Positions 37,448 through 46,689 of a stretch of DNA of 64,000 bases are shown here, one piece after another; within the stretch, counting starts at the first letter, position 1, and every line of letters starts with the position of its first letter. Position numbers and translations under genes: made by a program. Below the pieces are notes generated by a model that had not been told where the DNA came from, ran no database searches, and was given only the letters and a program-made list of their open reading frames with translations. Source of the stretch: Tritrichomonas musculus (Eukaryota > Parabasalia > Tritrichomonadida > Tritrichomonadidae); contig JAPFFF010000031.1 in assembly GCA_039105265.1 (NCBI GenBank), positions 62,001 through 126,000 on the forward strand. The letters run 5' to 3'.

Positions 37448-37463
37448 TTTTTTTGGGTTTGAA
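37448..37463 (+). promoter_or_regulatory. T-tract start signal
   Basis: Seven Ts at 37448-37454, then GGGTTTGAA and ATG at 37464. Confidence 0.4.
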
Positions 37464-40133
37464 ATGGCAGCAACAACAACAAAATTCATCGGAGATATAC
37501 AATTCAAGGTAGGAGACAGCACTCGTAAAGCAAGCCAGTTATTAACCCTAAGTGATTTAGATGGATATGTTCAGACAGGCCATTTATTCAATGAAGTAGA
37601 TGGCATACCAGAATTTAATATCAAAAATAATAATATACAATACGAGTCATTTGAGTCATCAACAACCCAATATCATATTCTTAAATTTGTTAATATACCT
37701 GAGGATTTCATGAATAAAGTGAAGGAAATAACAGCCCAAACAAATCTTTTCAAAGTTGTTTTGAGAAAAAATATTATATACGATACGAATGGAAATTTAG
37801 TGAAGGAATTCTTTATTTATGCCAAGGATGGAAAGGTTTATTGCCCTCTCATAACCAAAAGCAGTAATGGCTGTTCTATAAATAACAGCACCATATTTGA
37901 ATACATCAACATAGCTTTCGATTCTAGCCTCGATTTTAATCCCTATTCCCTTTGGTTAAATGGTGAGTTGAGTATAATGAATGAATATCTTACAGATAGC
38001 CTCCAAACAGAAAAAGCAATAAAATGTTCAATTATCAAGGCTGATAATGCTTTGAAGCTTCATAAAAGTGATGTATTGTATCTCTATAAACCCACACTAA
38101 CTAGTGAAGTCCAAATAGATGATAAAATGTATTGGCTACTCCAATGGAATATAGACGATAATTACAATATACCTAGCGGCTTGGAATTTAAGTTTAGTGA
38201 ATATTGTTTTGGTAATAAATGGATTTTAAGCTGGGATGGAACTAAGTGGGTAGGAGATAATATACAAGGAAACATAAACGGAAATATAAAAAATGCATTA
38301 AATAAAGAGAATGAACATGGAGAGGATGGAACATATATTAGAATCAAGAGAAGTGAAAGAAATAAAATGTTGATTAAAAAGCCTGATAACTATTCTATTG
38401 ATAATCTCCTACATTATATGATACATGGAGGGAAATGTAAATTGGACTGTAAATTGAAACTAAAGACGGGTGAGATAGAAAGTTTTTCAAAATATGGATT
38501 GGGCTATCAAACAAGTAATGGAGGAATAAATGTTGATGGATATGATATTGAAGCTATAAGATGCTATAAAGCAAACGGTACAGGGAGCGAATTAGATATT
38601 TCTAAAGTGGAAGAATTTTTACTTGATATCACTTTGGGCGGCACCATCAAGGCAAACAGATTTTCTATGAGGCCTACTGGAAAAATATTTGACCCAAAGA
38701 GTGATAAGAAATGGTATTTCATCACTGGTATATTAGATTCGTGTGAAAAAGTAGAATATTGTTATGCTTCATCAACCCCTAATGACTCACGAAATATTAG
38801 AATATATTTATTCAAAGAATATGTTGACCCGATAGATGAGGTCAATTGGGACCCTACAACAAACCCCTTCGAATATATTATCAAACAACAATTTTATGAG
38901 ATATATCCCAATCCTAATGCTGCAACAACATTATATACAGACTATAACATTACCTCGTCCAAAATTATTACTGCCGACAATATTACTACAATGAGAAGTG
39001 ATTTAAATATGGTAAGCAATAATGTTGATGTGATAAGTTATGACGTCCAGGAAATGAGCACGACAATGGAAAGCCTCAAAGGAAGAGTATCAAGAGCAGA
39101 AACAATAACTCAGCATCTAGAAGAAGATGTTGATAAGTTAAGAATTGTGTCATGGACAGCTTTAGCTTTTGGAGTAGCTGGAACAGCAGGTTCTATGGGC
39201 TCTATAGGCATGCAGCTTTTTCCCGAGGGAATCGGCTTTCCAACCATAAATGGAGGTGGATTTTTGAAGAGAATCTTCTCTAACAAATCAACGAAAGGCA
39301 TGAGTGATTTGTTGCGGTCATCTATTAATTTTATGTCTGGGACCGTCGCTAGGTCTATTACAAAAGATATTACTCCAATAATTATGTGGTGTGAAGAAGA
39401 ATATAAACCATTAGATGATTTAAAATTTGAAGATGAAAATGATAATCCTGACAGTGGAGCCTTAACTTTAAGTGGGGCAATGGATATTGGTAATATATTT
39501 AGAGATTCTTTGAAGCCTGCATTTAAATTACTTGCCGAAAAAGTAAATGAACTAGAAGCTGAATTTAATAATTTCCCTACTGTTGATGAAGTAAATGAGG
39601 CGTTGGAGAAAGTAAAGAGTGAGATTCCTGCCGCCGTAGATTTATCAAAATATCGAGAAAAAAATGATTTGATATATAAAGATGCTGTCGATGTGCCTTT
39701 TGAAAATGTACAAGATAGCTCAGGAACGTGGGAAGTCAAAATAAAATTGACTAGGGGAACTCGCCTTGTTGGAACAATTTCAAATAACGATGGCTTTGTA
39801 AAAGAGTTTGATTATTTGTTTGATTATAATGGTGTTATTACTGAAGATGGAGATGTTAATGTCGATTTTGAAATTGACGGAACAACTTATTACTTAACTT
39901 ATTATAAAAGTAATAGTAATGGTCTGTGCTTTTATATCGATAACGGGGAAGACTATTTTGATACCAAATTAATATTAGCGGAAAAAATATTGAAGCAAGA
40001 TAAAATAGCATTGAAAAGTGAGATTCCTGATGATTATGCGACAAAAGAAGAACTAAATCAATATGCTTATTCAAAAAATGAATCTGATTCATTTTTTAAA
40101 AAAATAAGTAGTTTTAAAAAAATAATTTTATAG
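37464..40133 (+). CDS. Fibre-type protein 2 of Polinton A
   Basis: About 889 residues from the ATG at 37464, chosen for the T-run before it. A beta-rich head (FKVVLRKNIIYDTNGNLVKEFFIYAKDGKVY) and NALKLHKSDVLYLYKP parallel fibre gene 1. Then the conserved block NPFEYIIKQQFYEIYPNPNAATTLYTDYN, a coiled coil (ETITQHLEEDVDKL), a Gly/Ala hydrophobic helix, and C-terminal fibre modules (VDLSKYREKNDLIY, IALKSEIPDDYATKEELNQYAY). Tandem paralogue of the interrupted gene before it. Probably a trimeric attachment protein; the membrane-like helix is unusual for that role. The last residues may be junction sequence. Confidence 0.65.
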   Translation: MAATTTKFIGDIQFKVGDSTRKASQLLTLSDLDGYVQTGHLFNEVDGIPEFNIKNNNIQYESFESSTTQYHILKFVNIPEDFMNKVKEITAQTNLFKVVLRKNIIYDTNGNLVKEFFIYAKDGKVYCPLITKSSNGCSINNSTIFEYINIAFDSSLDFNPYSLWLNGELSIMNEYLTDSLQTEKAIKCSIIKADNALKLHKSDVLYLYKPTLTSEVQIDDKMYWLLQWNIDDNYNIPSGLEFKFSEYCFGNKWILSWDGTKWVGDNIQGNINGNIKNALNKENEHGEDGTYIRIKRSERNKMLIKKPDNYSIDNLLHYMIHGGKCKLDCKLKLKTGEIESFSKYGLGYQTSNGGINVDGYDIEAIRCYKANGTGSELDISKVEEFLLDITLGGTIKANRFSMRPTGKIFDPKSDKKWYFITGILDSCEKVEYCYASSTPNDSRNIRIYLFKEYVDPIDEVNWDPTTNPFEYIIKQQFYEIYPNPNAATTLYTDYNITSSKIITADNITTMRSDLNMVSNNVDVISYDVQEMSTTMESLKGRVSRAETITQHLEEDVDKLRIVSWTALAFGVAGTAGSMGSIGMQLFPEGIGFPTINGGGFLKRIFSNKSTKGMSDLLRSSINFMSGTVARSITKDITPIIMWCEEEYKPLDDLKFEDENDNPDSGALTLSGAMDIGNIFRDSLKPAFKLLAEKVNELEAEFNNFPTVDEVNEALEKVKSEIPAAVDLSKYREKNDLIYKDAVDVPFENVQDSSGTWEVKIKLTRGTRLVGTISNNDGFVKEFDYLFDYNGVITEDGDVNVDFEIDGTTYYLTYYKSNSNGLCFYIDNGEDYFDTKLILAEKILKQDKIALKSEIPDDYATKEELNQYAYSKNESDSFFKKISSFKKIIL

Positions 40134-40490
40134 TGGCGTCGGTTTGGGCCGAGAACGTGGGTTTGGAAGCGGGAATCATTCAATTTTTTTGAATTGAATT
40201 TGATCGTTCTTGTAATAAAAATTGTTTTTTTCTCATTTTGTAGCGGTATATGATATTTCATACATTTTAAAATCATATTGCTATGCATATATTAATACAA
40301 ATATAAATATAAAAATGAAAAAAATTGAGAAAATCATAAAATCTGATATAGAATTCGATCAAAAAAATTCATCAAAAATAAGATTAAATAGATTAAAACT
40401 ATGTATTATTAATATTAATTATGGTTTTTATTAAAAAATGATGATATTAAGTATTTTTTGAAAAGAAATTATGCTTTTTTTGTAATTTTA
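40134..40490. other. Spacer between Polinton A and pogo fragment
   Basis: AT-rich, contains the palindrome TTCAATTTTTTTGAATTGAA near 40188-40201; no gene seen. Confidence 0.5.
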
Positions 40491-40964
40491 TTACGTTTTC
40501 TTGCATTCAGAACGTAGTCGAGTTTTGAACTCTTCTTTAAATGAGACACTTGTTACTTTTCCTTTTTCAAGATTAATTTTAAATCCAGTTGCTTCCCAGC
40601 CACTTTTGATTAACTCCTGAGACATTGTTGATTCATATGCTTTCTTGATGCGAATTAATTTTTTTGTGAACCTGGATGTCAATGATGAATCGTTTGGAGT
40701 CGATGAATATTTCCTTTTTAGTGACCCAAAAATTGTGGCATCGAGCATTTGTGTGAAATGAGAAGAATGAGGTGGAATAGGAATTATTTCAATGTTCCCA
40801 ATTTCTTTCAAAATATCACTCACTTCATCAGAAAAATGAGATGAGCAGCTATCACAAATAATGACACATTTGTGATTAGCGTTTAATTTATTCCTCACTT
40901 CTTTAACGTATGGTGCCACTATGTTTTGGAGCCAAAATTCCATTGATTTTTGTGTCATATTCAA
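40491..40964 (-). mobile_element. Pogo/Tigger-type transposase fragment
   Basis: About 157 residues matching the second half of a DDE superfamily endonuclease (pogo family of Tc1/mariner): CVIICDSCSSHFSDEVSDIL around the second catalytic Asp, then IPIPPHSSHFTQMLDATIFGSLKRKY with the third acidic residue in the LD-A-FG-LKR motif, and a C-terminal helical end (ESTMSQELIKSGWEATGFKIN). The N-terminal DNA-binding domain and the first catalytic Asp are missing, so it is a truncated DNA transposon gene. It abuts the Polinton C gene at about 40965. Confidence 0.8.
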
Positions 40965-41440
40965 TATGTGGTGAAATAGAAGAAGAAGTTAAGACATCAT
41001 TATGTGCTATGGTATGGGCTCAAATTAATCCCAATATCGTTAAAGAAACTTTACAATTCCTCGAAGATAAAGCAATTGATGAAGAAATACCCGCCATGCA
41101 AACCGTACCAATTCGAGTGGTTAAGAAGAATGGTGCCATACAAGAGTACAATGTTTATACAAAATCATTGCCAACTCTCAAGCAACATGCTAAGCGAGCC
41201 ACAAGCAGTCATCCTAAATCACCCTCACGTGAATCCACAGAAGGTAATCGCGATAGACTGGTAAGCTTTGGCAAATCATTTTATATAGATGGTACTCCAA
41301 AAACCAATGGGAATATTGATGATCCTACATTCATATACGAGCCAATGGAAGTCATTAAATCGACTGACCAGCAACAGGATGAAATGGCAAAAATAATGGC
41401 TAACAATAGGTTTTATCAAAGAAAATATCATAAGGAGTAA
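40965..41440 (+). CDS. Hypothetical Polinton C protein, 5' end missing
   Basis: About 158 residues beginning near CGEIEEEVKTSLCAMVWAQINPNI; the start lies outside because of the pogo junction. Later sections are polar and basic (KQHAKRATSSHPKSPSRESTEGNRDR) with FIYEPMEVIKSTDQQQDEMAKIMANNRFYQRK at the end. Tail to tail with the virion-type gene, the same arrangement as 14213-14701 in B, but no clear sequence similarity to it was seen. Function unknown. Confidence 0.4.
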
Positions 41441-41455
41441 TTGTTTATTAATAAA

Positions 41456-41563
41456 TATTATCTTTTGCTTTAATCAAAACGTCGGCTTCAGCACGACGAT
41501 TATTTTTGGCTGCTTCAGCTTCCGTCTTATACTTCAGATACCCACTCTTTGCTTGATATATGA
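41456..41563 (-). pseudogene. Remnant end of Polinton C virion-type gene
   Basis: On the minus strand a coding-like tail AKSGYLKYKTEAEAAKNNRRAEADVLIKAKDN followed by a stop, ending at the edge of element E. The rest of the gene lies at 47088-49414. Confidence 0.55.
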
Positions 41564-42171
41564 AGTAGATATGTTAAGGGGGCTACGCTGAAACGCTCCG
41601 CCCGCCCTTAACAACGTTTTTGGACCCCTTTCTGGACCCCCAAAACCACGAAAAAACCCTATCTGGGACCCTCTAGAAACACTACTTCTGACCCCTTCCA
41701 GAGTACTCCAGAACCCCTGTTTTTCGCTATTCTGGGACCCCCTGGAACATATATAATGACATCTATAACTATATAGCTACAGAGCTTTGTAAACACTCTT
41801 CCAGAGACCCCAAAACCACGAAAAAACCCTATCTGGGACCCTCTAGAAACACCCCTTCTAATCCCTTCCACAAGCTCTAAAAATACTGTTTTTGAGATCT
41901 CAATAAATAACCCCAAACGTAATTTAAATGATTTTTTTATCCCCTACTTATAATTATAATATGACTACAGAAATTCAATTCCACCTCGAATCAATCGTTG
42001 ATGAATTCTATGACTACATAGATGAACTCGATAAGATTCACTGTGTTGATGATATTATGGAATCACTTCATGAAACCTTGATCCCAATGAATCTCGATAG
42101 AGATTTCAACGTATGTAACATCCTCACGTATTACGACATCGATGATCTAGACGATCTCGATGATATCTTCA
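41564..42171 (+). repeat. Left TIR of element E
   Basis: 608 bp. A hairpin GTTAAGGG (41573-41580) / CCCTTAAC (41605-41612) lies 9 bases from the tip. Inside is a direct repeat of about 65 bp (near 41637-41701 and 41807-41871) containing CCACGAAAAAACCCTATCTG. It also contains the 5' part of the acidic-protein gene. Confidence 0.92.
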
Positions 42172-42200
42172 TAAGACCCCTCGAATGGGCACTTGCGTAG
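41961..42200 (+). pseudogene. TIR-borne 5' copy of the acidic-protein gene
   Basis: Identical in its first part to the protein at 46324-46689 (MTTEIQFHLESIVDEFYDYIDE) because it lies in the TIR, then leaves the repeat and ends soon after. Present only because the TIR boundary cuts through the gene. Confidence 0.6.
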
Positions 42201-42424
42201 GATCTTCTGCGCAGTAGGTCTATTATTTTTGGTTTGTATCGTTAAGAGTCGATCATTAATGAACAACATCACCAACGAACTTATCATAAATGTATATCAC
42301 CAACAAATTACATAAACGATCCAGCTATTCTAAACCAATTTTAATTTAACTTTTTTATTCCTTCTACTGCATTAAACTAGCACAAGATCATCTACGCATG
42401 TAACTTTTCTACTTTAAACGAAAC

Positions 42425-44614
42425 ATGAACAGCGAAGAAGAAGCCAGATTATTCGAACTCGACTTCCACACACGTAAAGAGATTATTCTAAACGATATTA
42501 GTCCATATTCGATAACGATTCCGTTAAAGCATGTACAGCGCAAGAACGTTAAACCGGAAACGATGTTGTATAATCTCACAAAAACGATTAACTGGAACAA
42601 TATATCCGATATAGATTTCACAGAGAGATCTACTAACAACCATAAGCTTAATCCATTAAGTGATAGATTCTGCGACAACGTTATCTTCTATTACATGGTT
42701 CCAATTTGCGAGCAAAGTCCGATATGTCGGATAGATCCGCATAATAAGAACAAGAACGATTATCTATCGAAGTATCTCGCAGAACACACATCTAAGATTA
42801 AACGAATATTACAATCCCACAATATTAATGTTAACAAACGATATATAAAACCGACGTATAGTAGCAAAGAAGGTGAATACTATAAACAGTACATTAAAGT
42901 CGCATTACCAACGATTCCAGTTAACGATGTATTCGCATTAATTACTAGCGAAGAAGCTATTAAATCCTTTAACGATGAAGGTATCTACATTAACGATATC
43001 GACTTCACTCAAGACTTCGCTGGTGTTATTAACAAAGAAGAGGTGATCCAGTATCTAATAGACAATAACGATTATGTTATGGAAGGTTCCAATAACGATG
43101 GAGACTACGTAATTATGGATAACGACAAACTAGTTGGTAAGAATTGCTTAACCTTCATCCATAACACAGAACACGGCAGAGTTAGATACAAATTCTATAA
43201 CAAGTTCGTCCAATCTATCGAGAGTCCATCCGTTAGAGGTAAGATCGGATCACATATAGCGGATTGGTTATACAATCCAGATGAGCAGTTACGGAACAGC
43301 ATTAACGATAGTTTGGATACAGGTTTGTTACGATTGGAGATAACGTTCTATATAAACAACAATGCTGTTAGTGAAGAGTATATCCATAACCATCTTAACT
43401 ATCTCACCGAACTACTTCCACAAGAGTTAATCTATCACAATCCCATTAACAACCAATGGAAGTCTGTATTAAACAAATTAGAATATAACTTACTAGTCGT
43501 CGATTTAGATAACAAAATAGCACTGTTCTCATACTTCGTTAACGACATTACCGGCAAGGTAAATGGATTCTACTTGTACAACATTACCGATAATTACATA
43601 AACAATGTACTTAAACTATTTAGCTTTAATCTTCCAATACTAGTAGTTACATGTAAGCGAGATGGGGAAGAGTTAATAATAAGAGAACACTGTTACGAGA
43701 AGGTTCTCGTACCGAATATTACTAAACGATTCGAATTAGATGAGCTCGTAACATACTTAACTAATGGTAATAAACGATTCGCTCCAATATATAAGTTAGA
43801 TGAGCTTAATACATCCAACTTAGAAGATAATTCGATAACGAAATTTAGAGTTATTAACACCAAGAACATATCGACACTTAAAACCGATAACGTACCGATT
43901 AAGTTTATCGACTCCACAGTCTATTTTATTCTCACCGAAATGAGAAACACTATAGAACAACAATATTTGAAAGAGTTAGAAGATGAGAAGATGTTTATGA
44001 AGAAACATGATGATACGATTAAGACTATTAAAGCAGATAACAAGAAAGTAGATGCTGTCGTACAAGAGGTTAACGATGAAGGTGTTAAACTACAAGAAGA
44101 TGTACAAGCAGCTAAGCAGTTACGTATGCAACTATGTAATTACTTAGTAACAGAGTTAATGAAACCGAAGACATATTACAAGAGATTGTTAGACATGGAA
44201 GATAACGTTAAGATGTACGTGTATGGATTTCGGGATATATCTACCAAGTGTCGTACGCGATATTTATTAGCAGTTAGTCCAGATAATAGATTAACAACAT
44301 CGACTCCATTATTGTTATATCCAACAGATCGAGAACTTAAAGACTTCATCTATAATCGCGGAGGTATAGATCGATCTTCTTCATTATATGGAGAATGGTA
44401 TATGATAGATGAGACCAATAAGATCTGTGGCAGAGATACTGGATTATGGTGCTTCATTATCGAGAAACATGGCACAGCATATAAGAAATGTAAGAACCTA
44501 CAACCTGTAATAGATATTATCGAAGTATTCGACGATTACCGTGAAGAAGATAAAGGTGATGATGAAGTATATGAGAACTCTACTATCGATGTAGAAGGTA
44601 GTATAGAGAATTAG
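42425..44614 (+). CDS. Large Rep-like protein of element E
   Basis: 729 residues and the main gene of E. The middle has YINDIDFTQDFAGVINKEEVIQYL, then GKNCLTFIHNTEHGRVRYKFYNKFVQSIESPSVRG and LRNSINDSLDTGLLRLEITFY. This order (D-x-T-x-D, tyrosine/lysine KFYNK, a closing LRLEI strand) recalls plasmid and phage rolling-circle replication initiators of the Rep_trans kind. The C-terminal half has a coiled coil (near 520-560) and a beta-rich end (KMYVYGFRDISTKCRTRYLLAV). A replication-initiator role is a guess; it could be a different viral-type enzyme. No T-tract before the start, unlike A and B genes. Confidence 0.55.
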   Translation: MNSEEEARLFELDFHTRKEIILNDISPYSITIPLKHVQRKNVKPETMLYNLTKTINWNNISDIDFTERSTNNHKLNPLSDRFCDNVIFYYMVPICEQSPICRIDPHNKNKNDYLSKYLAEHTSKIKRILQSHNINVNKRYIKPTYSSKEGEYYKQYIKVALPTIPVNDVFALITSEEAIKSFNDEGIYINDIDFTQDFAGVINKEEVIQYLIDNNDYVMEGSNNDGDYVIMDNDKLVGKNCLTFIHNTEHGRVRYKFYNKFVQSIESPSVRGKIGSHIADWLYNPDEQLRNSINDSLDTGLLRLEITFYINNNAVSEEYIHNHLNYLTELLPQELIYHNPINNQWKSVLNKLEYNLLVVDLDNKIALFSYFVNDITGKVNGFYLYNITDNYINNVLKLFSFNLPILVVTCKRDGEELIIREHCYEKVLVPNITKRFELDELVTYLTNGNKRFAPIYKLDELNTSNLEDNSITKFRVINTKNISTLKTDNVPIKFIDSTVYFILTEMRNTIEQQYLKELEDEKMFMKKHDDTIKTIKADNKKVDAVVQEVNDEGVKLQEDVQAAKQLRMQLCNYLVTELMKPKTYYKRLLDMEDNVKMYVYGFRDISTKCRTRYLLAVSPDNRLTTSTPLLLYPTDRELKDFIYNRGGIDRSSSLYGEWYMIDETNKICGRDTGLWCFIIEKHGTAYKKCKNLQPVIDIIEVFDDYREEDKGDDEVYENSTIDVEGSIEN

Positions 44615-45298
44615 AAAGCATACAAAGATGAGTTCTTTAAGCACAAATACATTAATAGTAATAAGCTCCGGAAGATCGATGAGATAGTTAAAGAAGGTGA
44701 TATAGTCGAGATACTAGACTGTTATGGATGGAAGTGTACTAACTTACTTAAATGTCGAATTAACGATAATATCGTCGAATGTAAGTCCAATAAGTGGATG
44801 GATGATATATTGAAAGATCGAGTGAGTGTGTTTAAGGTCGTTACCAGTATTGAGAAGAGACATCCTGTTGCAAAACGAAAACTAGTATCGTTCGTGTTAT
44901 AAATGTAATGTTTATACCATATATTAAAGATTATAACGTTATTTTTGGGGATCGGGAATGTGTAATGAAATTCGAATATAAATCTCGACGTAAAGACCAA
45001 AAAGACTAAGACATGAACCATAAAAAATATAGCTCATTTCGAGCAAAAACCAACCGTCTACGTGGGATGCGTCATGCATTCGATATGAGATGATACGTAC
45101 CCGGGATGAAACCATCCCATAAAGAGAAACACTGCATCCACTATGGCTGGGGAAAGAACGAATCTTTCATTACAAGAGGATTACATTTGTCGACAAATGC
45201 ATCTATGTTATCGATATCACAAGCAATAGCTTACCACAAGGTGTTTAGTTCGCTAGGGCTCTATCACAAATATGATACAAAATAACACAGAAAATCGG
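44615..45298. other. Spacer in element E
   Basis: The first 290 bases have coding-like composition on the plus strand; no separate start is evident. The rest shows no gene. Around 45060-45160 there are several short inverted motifs (GGGATG/CATCCC). Confidence 0.4.
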
Positions 45299-45383
45299 TA
45301 CCGCTGAGAATCGAACTTGCATCTGCAACCGAAGTCCGGAGATGCACTTCATGATCCAACAACTATACCAGTTAGCGCTAACA
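45299..45383 (-). other. tRNA-like sequence in element E
   Basis: On the minus strand: GCGCTAA and TCAGCGG as partly paired ends, TGGTATAGTTGTTGGATCA as a D arm, a GAAGT/ACTTC stem in the middle with a 10-base loop, and GCAAGTTCGATTCTC as a T-loop. Length (about 80) fits a tRNA, but the T stem pairs badly and no anticodon can be named. Either a decayed tRNA or a tRNA-shaped element. Confidence 0.35.
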
Positions 45384-45473
45384 TTTATTAGGTTCGGATT
45401 ACATATTTAATACGTGCATTGTGAATATAGTATTGTTTTTGTGTAAGAAATGTGTAAGATTGTTTACATAGAA

Positions 45474-45704
45474 ATGAGTAAGAGTAAGAATACAACACAA
45501 CCAACTCTCGAAGAATTGTACACTACAGACGACTTAACAGTACTTAAACGAGCTATTACCGAGTTAACAACCAAACAAGATTATAAGACCCTCAACACCC
45601 TGTTCCGTCGCAATCCGAATGCTAGTAAGTTCGATACTAGATCCTTAAATGAAGATATACCCCAAAAGAATAAACGATTCACCAAACGTAAGTTCGATTT
45701 ATAA
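45474..45704 (+). CDS. Small hypothetical protein of element E
   Basis: 76 residues from the ATG at 45474: LEELYTTDDLTVLKRAITELTTKQDYKTLNTLFRRNPNASKF, then a basic tail KNKRFTKRKFDL. Helical and sensible in composition, but it overlaps tail to tail with the minus-strand gene at 45581-46291; one of the two ends may be over-extended. Confidence 0.4.
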   Translation: MSKSKNTTQPTLEELYTTDDLTVLKRAITELTTKQDYKTLNTLFRRNPNASKFDTRSLNEDIPQKNKRFTKRKFDL

Positions 45705-46291
45705 TCATCTTTGATATCTTCTAATTGTTTTAGTAAAGTAGTTCGTTCATCTGGAGTTATCTTTCTATCCATGATCTTCTCTTTCAGATGATTATATAGA
45801 TTATGATCATCAATAGCTTTTCGTATATGATTAACAATATCGATCCAATTATCATTTGACGTTACTTTGATACTTACTGGAATTTGATATACTCGTACAT
45901 ATTCATTCGGTAGATTATCCATAGCTATTTCATCTTTTTCATCTTCTGATAACGTTTTACATACTTCTTTGTTAGCTCGTTCGAAACGATCAAATAATTT
46001 ATCATATGCGTCAGAATCACACTTTCGAACATAAATGATAAAATTTAACCAACCCTCTCTCCATTTAACAGACATATGTCGAACACCGATTATTTTTTCA
46101 CCGAGATTGGATGTTCTCCATTCAGCTGGATATTTAAAATAAATTCTGTTGAAGTGTTCATCGCTATCGGTATAATATTTAATGATTCCATATTCACCTT
46201 TAACTCTTACCGAATCAACTATAGAGTTATAAACCGTTTCGATTGGTAATGGAATGTGTTCATCTTCTGGGTTATCCCTTCTGTAACTCAT
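45581..46291 (-). CDS. Protein family shared by elements D and E (P-EW-TSN-GE-I-GVR)
   Basis: Up to 236 residues, matching element D's gene at 33635-34567: IYFKYPAEWRTSNLGEKIIGVRHMSVKWREGWLNFIIYVRK, then SNDNWIDIVNHIRKAIDDHN and a charged helix. The final 35 residues overlap the opposite gene and may not be real. No known domain. The conserved start looks like a compact beta domain; a capsid-like or DNA-end-binding role are both open. Upstream of the acidic-protein gene in reverse order. Confidence 0.6.
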   Translation of the reverse strand: MSYRRDNPEDEHIPLPIETVYNSIVDSVRVKGEYGIIKYYTDSDEHFNRIYFKYPAEWRTSNLGEKIIGVRHMSVKWREGWLNFIIYVRKCDSDAYDKLFDRFERANKEVCKTLSEDEKDEIAMDNLPNEYVRVYQIPVSIKVTSNDNWIDIVNHIRKAIDDHNLYNHLKEKIMDRKITPDERTTLLKQLEDIKDDYKSNLRLVNRLFFWGISSFKDLVSNLLAFGLRRNRVLRVL

Positions 46292-46323
46292 TTAAGTAAA
46301 CAAAAATAATCCACTTTAGTCCC

Positions 46324-46689
46324 TTACTCTTCATCATCAGCGAACTCATCTGTGTCCATATCGATAAGGGGTTCGTCATCTTCACGATGAATGTCTTCTT
46401 TCATCATCAATAAATGAATACATCTATCGATAGTCTCTATCTTTAAGTCTACAGCTCCATCATCATAGTATGGAGCGTTGAAGATATCATCGAGATCGTT
46501 TAGATCATCGATGTCGTAATACGTGAGGATGTTACATACGTTGAAATCTCTATCGAGATTCATTGGGATCAAGGTTTCATGAAGTGATTCCATAATATCA
46601 TCAACACAGTGAATCTTATCGAGTTCATCTATGTAGTCATAGAATTCATCAACGATTGATTCGAGGTGGAATTGAATTTCTGTAGTCAT
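46324..46689 (-). CDS. Acidic protein starting inside the right TIR of element E
   Basis: 121 residues from the ATG at 46689, very acidic (DDIMESLHE, DIDDLNDLDDIF, and an end EPLIDMDTDEFADDEE). The first 70 residues lie in the TIR. Not recognised. Very acidic small proteins can act as DNA mimics or histone-like chaperones; that is only a suggestion. It reads from the TIR inward, so the TIR probably carries its promoter. Confidence 0.5.
   Translation of the reverse strand: MTTEIQFHLESIVDEFYDYIDELDKIHCVDDIMESLHETLIPMNLDRDFNVCNILTYYDIDDLNDLDDIFNAPYYDDGAVDLKIETIDRCIHLLMMKEDIHREDDEPLIDMDTDEFADDEE

Larger units (their letters stand above)
35830..40133. mobile_element. Polinton (Maverick) A, right part
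   Basis: Continuation of A beyond element D: the rest of the first fibre gene and a second fibre gene. No A terminus could be recognised near 40.1 kb; the element may be truncated there. Confidence 0.75.
40965..41563. mobile_element. Polinton C fragment, left of element E
   Basis: A small part of a third, fragmentary Polinton: one plus-strand gene and the remnant end of its virion-type gene, cut on the left by the pogo fragment and on the right by element E. The flank of E here is TATGA (41559-41563), repeated at 47088-47092. Confidence 0.65.

Noticed and set aside
40060-40133. Right terminus of Polinton A
   Set aside because: AAGTAGTTTT near 40107 resembles an element tip, but it has no partner repeat in the window and no duplication, so the end of A is left open.
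41659-41916. Gene inside the TIR of element E (also 46734-46991)
   Set aside because: The frame arises from the GC-rich direct repeat in the TIR (GFFRGFG, RGVSRG-type sequence) and lacks protein-like composition.
43693-43917. Antisense frame in the Rep-like gene
   Set aside because: Lies wholly opposite a long, sensible coding frame; treated as a shadow.
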